Source: Azoarcus sp. (lineage in GTDB: Bacteria > Pseudomonadota > Gammaproteobacteria > Burkholderiales > Rhodocyclaceae). Taken from it: a DNA stretch of 52,911 bases. The notes under the pieces were generated by a model. That model was given only the letters and a program-made list of their open reading frames with translations, made no database searches and was not told the DNA's origin. The position numbers and the translations under genes were made by a program. Below, piece by piece: positions 47,806 to 52,911 of the stretch (its first letter is position 1; each line of letters starts with the position of its first letter). Location: positions 1 to 52,911 of the forward strand of contig JAISNX010000052.1 of NCBI GenBank assembly GCA_031276015.1, read 5' to 3'.

Positions 47806-49590
47806 ATGGCGATAGTCGATCAATACGGAAATCCGATAAAACCGGCAGCCCTGAAAACCGAGATTGCCGCGCCGCAGCCGATGGGCGTGCGCAGCATTGC
47901 GCAACAGACCTCCGCAGACGGACTCGACCCCACGCGGCTCGCGCGGCTGCTCAAATCGGCGGAAGATGGGGACACCGGCGCGTATCTGGAACTGGCCTCG
48001 GCGATGGAGGAAAAATACCTCCACTATGCCGCGCAACTGGCCACCCGGAAACGGGCCGTCACCGGTATCCCGTGCGAGATCGTCCCGGCCTCGGAGGAGG
48101 CGCGCGACGTAGCGGCAGCCGAATTGATCGAACGCTGCCTGCCCGTCATCCAGCGCGCGCTGTTCGACATGTTGGACGCCATCGGCAAGGGATTTTCCGT
48201 CACTGAAATCATTTGGGATGTTGTCGACGGCCAATGGCTGCCCGTGCAACTGATCTACCGCGATCCGCGCTGGTTCAAATTCGACAAAGTCGACGGACGC
48301 ACGTTGCGCCTGGCCAGCGATGTCAATCAGGACGGCGAACCGCTGCCGCCGGGTAAATTCATCGTGCATTACATGGCGGCCAAGACCGGGCTGCCGATCA
48401 GGAACGGCATGGCACGCGCCGCGAGCTGGGCCTACATATTCCAGAATTTCTGCCTGCGGGACTGGGTAACGTATATCGAGTGTTTCGGCAAACCATTGCG
48501 GCTCGGACGCTACGACAGCGCAACGGCCAAGCCCGCCGACATCGAAATACTCCTGGCGGCGGTGCAGGGCATCGGCACGGATGCGTCCGCCATCCTGCCG
48601 AAATCCATGGAAGTCGAATTCCCGGAGGTTTCGCAGGCGCGCGGACAAAACGCCCTCTGGCTCGCGCTGCTGGAATACCTCGACGCCCAGATCAGCAAAC
48701 TCGTGCTCGGCCAGACCCTCACCGCCGACACGGGCAAGGGCGGCGGGGGCAGTTACGCCCTCGGCAATGTGCACAACGACGTGCGGATGGACATCCTCGC
48801 CGACGATGCCCAGGCACTGGCGGCCACCCTCAACCGCGACCTGATCCCCCTGATTGTCGGGTTGAATATTCCCGGTATCGAAAAATTCCCGGAATTCCGC
48901 CTGCCGGTCGAGGAACCCGATGATCTCGTCGCGCTGAAAGAGATTGTCAAAGATGCCGTTGCACTCGGGATTCCCGTCTCGCAACAATGGTTCAGCGAAA
49001 AATTCGGCATCCCGATTGCCGTGGAGGGTGAACCTACCCTCGGTATCGCAGGGGCGGCTCCTGCCGGAGAAACGGGCGACGAAAACGAGACAGCCGCCAA
49101 ACCGGGCGCGGCGGGCAGCGCGAAATACGATGCGGGCCTCATTAACGCCTATTCGATGGGAATCGACCGATTTGCCCGGCTCGGCATGGCTGTGCCGGAA
49201 TCGTTCGTGCGCGATGTTTTCGGCATCCCTACGCCCAAGGCCGGGGAAAAACTGCTGGAGCCGACGCAGGGCGACGACATTGCCAGCACGGAACCCTCGG
49301 CCCACCGCGTGGCGCATGCCGTGCAAGCTGCGCGGCCAGCGCCCGACGCCATCGACGCGGCGGTCGAATCGGAAGCGGCGGACTGGCAGCCCATCATCGA
49401 CCCACTGATCGCCCCCATCCTCACCGCGCTGGAGGAAGCCGCCGCGCGGGGCGAAACCGCCGCCGAGGCCATTGCACGCCTGCCCGCGCTGCTGGCGCAA
49501 ATGGATGTCGCCCCGTTGGCCGATGCGCTCACCCGGACGACATTCGCGGCGCGGCTGGCGGGCCTGTCGGGCATGAATCTGGAAAACTGA
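47806..49590 (+). CDS. Portal protein, Mu gp29-like (DUF935)
   Basis: A 594-residue portal. DUF935 segments: MAIVDQYGNPIKPAAL, LKSAEDGDTGAYLELASAMEEKYLHYAAQLATRKRAVTG, GKGFSVTEIIWDVVDGQWLP, FILRDWVTYIECFGKPLRLGRYD-type region and GQTLTADTGKGGGGSYALGNVHNDVRMDILADDAQ. The last 100 residues are helical and Ala/Glu-rich. It forms the vertex for DNA entry and binds the terminase. Confidence 0.94.
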   Translation: MAIVDQYGNPIKPAALKTEIAAPQPMGVRSIAQQTSADGLDPTRLARLLKSAEDGDTGAYLELASAMEEKYLHYAAQLATRKRAVTGIPCEIVPASEEARDVAAAELIERCLPVIQRALFDMLDAIGKGFSVTEIIWDVVDGQWLPVQLIYRDPRWFKFDKVDGRTLRLASDVNQDGEPLPPGKFIVHYMAAKTGLPIRNGMARAASWAYIFQNFCLRDWVTYIECFGKPLRLGRYDSATAKPADIEILLAAVQGIGTDASAILPKSMEVEFPEVSQARGQNALWLALLEYLDAQISKLVLGQTLTADTGKGGGGSYALGNVHNDVRMDILADDAQALAATLNRDLIPLIVGLNIPGIEKFPEFRLPVEEPDDLVALKEIVKDAVALGIPVSQQWFSEKFGIPIAVEGEPTLGIAGAAPAGETGDENETAAKPGAAGSAKYDAGLINAYSMGIDRFARLGMAVPESFVRDVFGIPTPKAGEKLLEPTQGDDIASTEPSAHRVAHAVQAARPAPDAIDAAVESEAADWQPIIDPLIAPILTALEEAAARGETAAEAIARLPALLAQMDVAPLADALTRTTFAARLAGLSGMNLEN

Positions 49591-49591
49591 C

Positions 49592-49813
49592 ATGGCGGAC
49601 ATAATCGACCTCGCCAATGCCACCGCCGAAAAAATCGCTGCCGACGCCCTGCACCAGCGCAAACCGGAAGGGCCGATGCCCACCGGCGTGTGCCTGTACT
49701 GCGGCGAACCCCTGCCGGACGGGCGGCGCTGGTGCGACGCAAACTGCCGGGATGACTGGCAAAAAGAGCAGAACATGAAACGGGCAAAACACGCGGAAAT
49801 ATGGGAGACATGA
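49592..49813 (+). CDS. Small zinc-finger protein (73 aa)
   Basis: A 73-residue protein with a CxxC...CxxxC set, VCLYCGEPLPDGRRWCDANCRDDW, a treble-clef-like finger, preceded by an acidic helix. Similar zinc-finger proteins are found near the portal/F genes in some Mu-like phages. It overlaps the MuF start by 4 bases. Confidence 0.82.
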   Translation: MADIIDLANATAEKIAADALHQRKPEGPMPTGVCLYCGEPLPDGRRWCDANCRDDWQKEQNMKRAKHAEIWET

Positions 49814-51243
49814 TGCCGCGAAGCCCCGCCGCCGAATTCGCGTATCTCGAACGCCTGCCACCCGAGGGGGCACTGGCCTACCTGAAACGCCGCCAGAAAC
49901 TGGCCGTGACGTACTCGTGGCAGGATTTATGGGAGCAGGAACACACCAGCAAATTCACCGTATCCCGTCTCACGCGGCTCGACCTGCTCGCCGCCGTGCG
50001 GGACGGCATCACTGCCTCCGTCAATGGCGACCTGACCCGCCGGGACTGGACGCGCGACACCAACGCGCTACTCAAAAAAGCGGGCTGGTGGGGTGAAATT
50101 GAGGTCGCCGACCCGGTAACAGGCGAAACGGTCACGACGAAATTCGACAGCGCACGTCTGCGGCTCATTTTCGACACCAACACCCGAATGTCCTACGCTG
50201 CCGGACAATGGCAACGGATCGAACAATCGAAAACCTCGCATCCCTACGTTCGGTACATCACCAAACGCGACGAGCGCGTGCGAGAAGAACATCGATCCTG
50301 GGATAACCTCGTCCTGCCCGTCGATGATCCGTTCTGGAAAACCCACGCGCCCCCGAACGGCTACCGCTGCCGTTGCCGAATATCGCCGATGTCCCGGCGC
50401 GAATACGAACGCCGGGCCGCCGCCGGGGAAATCAAAACCGCGCGCCCATCCGAACAGACGCGGGAGTACATCAACAAACGCACCGGCGAAGTCACGCGCG
50501 TGCCCGAAGGCATCGACCCCGGTTTCGCCTACAACCCTGGAATGTCGGCGGATGCCCGCGCGAATCGGGACGCGCTCATCGGCTCGAAACTCGCCAATGC
50601 CGGGCCGGAACTGGCCAGCGCCGCGCAAACCACGCGCCTGACGCCAGAACTGCCGGATTTCGACGGCCAGCGCCCCGGACTGTACGATTTGCCGCCGATA
50701 TTGCTGACGGAAATCGGTTCGTCGAGCCTATCGCATGCCGAACTGATTGAACAGGCCAAAATCCTGTTCAATCAACTGCGCGAAGAGAATTTATTCAACG
50801 ACGATAGTGGCTGGCTGTTGGGTCTGAACCGGAAAAGCTACAAAAAAATCGCCGACAATACCGACCAGACATCACAGGAACTGCAAGCGGTCGGGGCGCT
50901 GGAACAACTCGTGCGGCGGGCCGTCGTGGCCGAAAAGCATCCCGATACCCGTCATCAAAATGAATACGTCCAGTCGGTTTTCCGTTTATACGCGCCATTG
51001 CGGATCGGCGATGCCATTTACCGCGTCAAACTGACCGTCAAAAATCTCGCGCAGGGAAACGACCGGCGAAAAATCCTACATGCGCTGGACGCCGTGGAAA
51101 TAGAAAGCGCCCCGTTGGGAACACTCCCGAACTCCGGCAAAAGCGCGGTGGGGACGGGTCAACCAACCACGGGACGCACTATAACTATAGACGATCTGCT
51201 GCGTGGCGCGCAACGCGACGACGGCACACCGTTCAGGAAATGA
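49810..51243 (+). CDS. F: MuF head morphogenesis protein with toxin-like C-terminus
   Basis: A 477-residue Mu gpF (SPP1 gp7)-type minor head protein. The MuF domain is N-terminal to central: FDSARLRLIFDTNTRMSYAAGQWQRI, HPYVRYITKRDERVREEHRSWDNLVLPVDDPFWKTHAPPNGYRCRC. After about residue 245 a new domain follows. Its end (YVQSVFRLYAPLRIGDAIYRVKLTVKNL... ALDAVEIE) resembles the barnase/EndoU/RelE-like nuclease-toxin domains (PBECR class) fused to many MuF proteins. These are proposed polymorphic toxins delivered with phage DNA. No immunity gene is evident next to it. Three ATGs cluster at 49801-49813. Confidence 0.85.
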   Translation: MMPRSPAAEFAYLERLPPEGALAYLKRRQKLAVTYSWQDLWEQEHTSKFTVSRLTRLDLLAAVRDGITASVNGDLTRRDWTRDTNALLKKAGWWGEIEVADPVTGETVTTKFDSARLRLIFDTNTRMSYAAGQWQRIEQSKTSHPYVRYITKRDERVREEHRSWDNLVLPVDDPFWKTHAPPNGYRCRCRISPMSRREYERRAAAGEIKTARPSEQTREYINKRTGEVTRVPEGIDPGFAYNPGMSADARANRDALIGSKLANAGPELASAAQTTRLTPELPDFDGQRPGLYDLPPILLTEIGSSSLSHAELIEQAKILFNQLREENLFNDDSGWLLGLNRKSYKKIADNTDQTSQELQAVGALEQLVRRAVVAEKHPDTRHQNEYVQSVFRLYAPLRIGDAIYRVKLTVKNLAQGNDRRKILHALDAVEIESAPLGTLPNSGKSAVGTGQPTTGRTITIDDLLRGAQRDDGTPFRK

Positions 51244-51244
51244 A

Positions 51245-51694
51245 ATGGCCCTACAAATCTCGCTAGATTTCAGCGTCGGCGAACTCCACGACACGCTGGC
51301 GTGGCTGGAGGCCCGTCTCGGCGACATGAGACCGCTCTATGTGGCAATCGGCGGGGAGATGGAAAGCCGGATCGGCGAACGGTTCGAGCAACAACGCGAC
51401 CCGTTCGGCGCACTCTGGAAAGAATGGGCACCTGCGACAGTAGCCTCATATCCGAGCGACGGGAATGGTCGAATCCTCGACCGCTACAGCGACATGCTCA
51501 ACAGCCTGAACTGGCGTGCAACCGGAAAAGACGTGCTCGTCGGGTTCGGCGTGCCCTACGCGACCTATCACGAACACGGCACGAACAAAATGCCACGGCG
51601 TGGCCTCCTGTTCGCCGATCCGGACGCCCGCACGCTGGCCCCAGCGGACAATGATGCAGTCATTGATTGCCTTCGGGACTTTTTTAGCCCGTAA
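51245..51694 (+). CDS. G: Virion morphogenesis protein, Mu gpG-like
   Basis: A 149-residue protein with the gpG family pattern: ISLDFSVGELHDTLAWLEARLGDM, FEQQRDPFGALWKEW, GRILDRYSDMLNSLNWRATGKDVLVGFGVPYATYHEHGTNKMPRRG. In Mu it follows F and precedes the protease I. Here it is the last gene before the right end and the protease is on the other strand at 20.2 kb. The ATG is one base after the MuF stop. Confidence 0.92.
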   Translation: MALQISLDFSVGELHDTLAWLEARLGDMRPLYVAIGGEMESRIGERFEQQRDPFGALWKEWAPATVASYPSDGNGRILDRYSDMLNSLNWRATGKDVLVGFGVPYATYHEHGTNKMPRRGLLFADPDARTLAPADNDAVIDCLRDFFSP

Positions 51695-51784
51695 ATGCCG
51701 TAGTGCTAAAAGTGCGTTTGCGACGGCGGAAAGTTTTTTGCAGAACCCGTCCCGTGTCATCCCGCCATATCCCACAACGTCCCG

Positions 51785-51819
51785 CAATTATCGCGCGGAT
51801 CGCCCCTCAATTATCGCGC
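51785..51819. promoter_or_regulatory. Right-end transposase binding sites
   Basis: CAATTATCGCGCG at 51785-51797 and CAATTATCGCGCGCG from 51808, spaced 23 bp, are inverted copies of the left-end motif. The 90 bp between the G stop and these sites (51695-51784) shows no gene. Confidence 0.75.
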
Positions 51820-52911
51820 GCGTGAACAGGTAGGGGTGAGTGCCCGGGGCGGGACGATAGAGTTTGCTGGGGCGATCGGCACTCGGCAGGCTTGAGGGGT
51901 CGGTGAGTTTGCGGGTCAGGTCGGCTGCGAGCCGAGCGTCGACGGTGATCTGACTGCCCAGGCTGCCGTCTTCAGTTCGTCCGCCGGTGATGAGGGTGTA
52001 GTGGGGTTTTTGGACGCCCTGGTTGATGATTTTGACGCCTTCGGTGGTGATGTCGCCGCCCGACTGGATGATGCCGCTGTAGTCGGCGCTGTTCTCGGCG
52101 GGGAGGAAGGTGGTGCTGTCGAGGTATCTGTATTTGTTATATGTCTGATCGATGCGCTGGGAGATGAAGCGGCTGATCTGGGTTTCAATGTCGCCGCTGG
52201 CCTGGGGCCAGTTGCTGGCGTTGAAGGCGGCGACGGCATTGAGGTAGTCGCCGAGGAGCCATTCCTTGATTTTGTTGGTGTGCAGGTGTCGTTGGATGAG
52301 AAGCTCGCCCGGTTGCACGCCACGGTTGTCGAGGCTGCCGCCCTGGATGTGGATGTCGCCGCCCACGGCAATGAGGCTGGAACTGTTTTTGAGGGCGGCT
52401 TCCACGATCTCGAGACTGCCGCCCACGATGAGCCAGGACGGGGCGCTGGTGGCGGTGATTTCGGTGCGCTCGGTTTCTTCGAGGGTGACGTCGTAGAAGC
52501 GGTTGGTGCCGCCGCAGTTGGAGCTGCTGGTGCAGTGGTTGTTTGTCAGACGGGCGCTGATTTTGCGGGTGTCGACTTCGAGCACGCGCCGTTCGTTGGT
52601 GAGGGTTTCGGCGGCGATCCGGGCGTCGCCCACGATTTCGATGCTGCCGGAGCGGTTGTGGAGGGCGCTGGCGGCAGTCACGGTGTCGCCCTGGATGTCG
52701 CGGGCGAGGGTGAAGTTGCCGCCAACGTAGAGGTCGGCTTCGGTGGTGGTAAAGGTGTCGAGCAGGAACCGGGTGTCGCCCAGGCTGTAGAAGAGGCCGC
52801 CGTCGCTGTTGGTGAGGCTCTGGAGGATGAGTTGGAGGCTGCCACTGCTGGCGAGGATGCCGGTGTTGGCCCAGTGTTCGCCTGTGCCGGTGAGATTGCC
52901 CCGGATGAGGG
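51788..52911 (-). pseudogene. FhaB/CdiA-type exoprotein, upstream part, truncated by the prophage
   Basis: The frame is open from the window edge (first codons read LIRGNLTGTGEHWANTGILA) and continues with haemagglutinin-repeat sequence such as GGSLEIVEAALKNSSSLIAVGGDIHI and GIIQSGGDITTEGVKIINQG. Host sequence ends ...GTHPYLFTR. The prophage then adds AIIEGRSAR and a stop at 51788-51790. The start of the gene, with the secretion signal and TPS domain, is outside the window. A truncated filament lacking the C-terminal toxin region could still be secreted; that is inference. Confidence 0.87.
51817..51822. repeat. Right copy of target-site duplication (CGCGCG)
   Basis: Matches CGCGCG at 2534-2539. 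Together the two flanks restore the exoprotein reading frame after removal of the prophage. Confidence 0.7.

Larger units (their letters stand above)
2540..51816. mobile_element. Complete Mu-like transposable prophage with lambda-type tail
   Basis: The element is bounded by inverted CGATAATTG ends and a short target duplication inside an exoprotein gene. It encodes a D,D35E transposase, an AAA+ target-selection ATPase, Gam, GemA, a Mor-like activator, a repressor, Mu-type packaging and head-morphogenesis proteins, and a lambda-type long tail. The early genes (gp16-type regulator, DUF3102-like protein, ExeA-like B protein) resemble BcepMu rather than Mu itself. Most genes look intact; the clear exception is a truncated methyltransferase at 38888-39478. 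The order of late genes is abnormal: packaging genes to G run rightward at 45.2-51.7 kb, whereas protease to tail run leftward below 20.2 kb. Confidence 0.93.

Noticed and set aside
47536-49776. 746-codon minus-strand frame
   Set aside because: Antisense to terminase and portal; composition is biased and no domain is seen.
1-52911. tRNA, rRNA or CRISPR arrays
   Set aside because: I saw no cloverleaf-like segment, rRNA sequence or repeat-spacer array on either strand; a covariance search was not possible here.

Overview
The window is a complete Mu-like (transposable) prophage of about 49.3 kb (about 2540-51816) inserted in a bacterial two-partner-secretion exoprotein gene of the FhaB/CdiA type that reads on the minus strand. 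The two host pieces (1-2552 and 51788-52911) join in frame when the prophage and one copy of a CGCGCG target duplication are removed. The high G+C, the FhaB/CdiA host gene and the BcepMu-type early genes suggest a Beta- or Gammaproteobacterium; the species cannot be told from the sequence.

Layout. Both prophage ends carry two inverted copies of GCGCGATAATTG spaced 22-23 bp, the likely transposase sites. A divergent control region (28625-28688) lies near the middle. Leftward from it runs the early operon: BcepMu gp16-type regulator, winged-helix protein, DUF3102-like protein, DDE transposase A, RdgC, AAA+ ATPase B, several small proteins, Gam, GemA, a 27-residue membrane peptide missed by usual length cut-offs, a Mor-type activator and an ASCH protein. 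It is followed on the same strand by prohead protease/scaffold, lambda-type head proteins D and E, and a lambda-type long non-contractile tail set (tube, G/GT with a -1 frameshift site, tape measure, M, L, K, I, J), then tail-tip accessory paralogues and a DUF5131 protein at the left end.

Rightward run the repressor, small proteins, a long accessory operon (29985-41326), a perfect terminator, endolysin, a tail-fibre cassette lying between endolysin and spanins, Rz/Rz1, and the Mu-type packaging genes (gp25- to gp31-like) ending at virion morphogenesis protein G, only about 120 bp from the right end. The head genes are therefore split: G is at the right end, while its usual next neighbour, the protease, is 31 kb away on the other strand. 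A single inversion of 20.2-51.7 kb would restore a BcepMu-like order.

The accessory operon is the most novel part. It holds an SNF2-type helicase, a PAPS-reductase-family protein (IbrA/DUF3440), a GNAT, a ParB-like IbrB protein, a truncated D12 adenine methyltransferase, an ABC-ATPase fused to a GNAT domain and a formyltransferase-like enzyme with an altered active-site motif, mixed with unknown proteins. I infer a nucleic-acid modification or anti-defence module. Other notable points are a MuF protein with a nuclease-toxin-like C-terminus and poly-G tracts in two tail-fibre-type genes.
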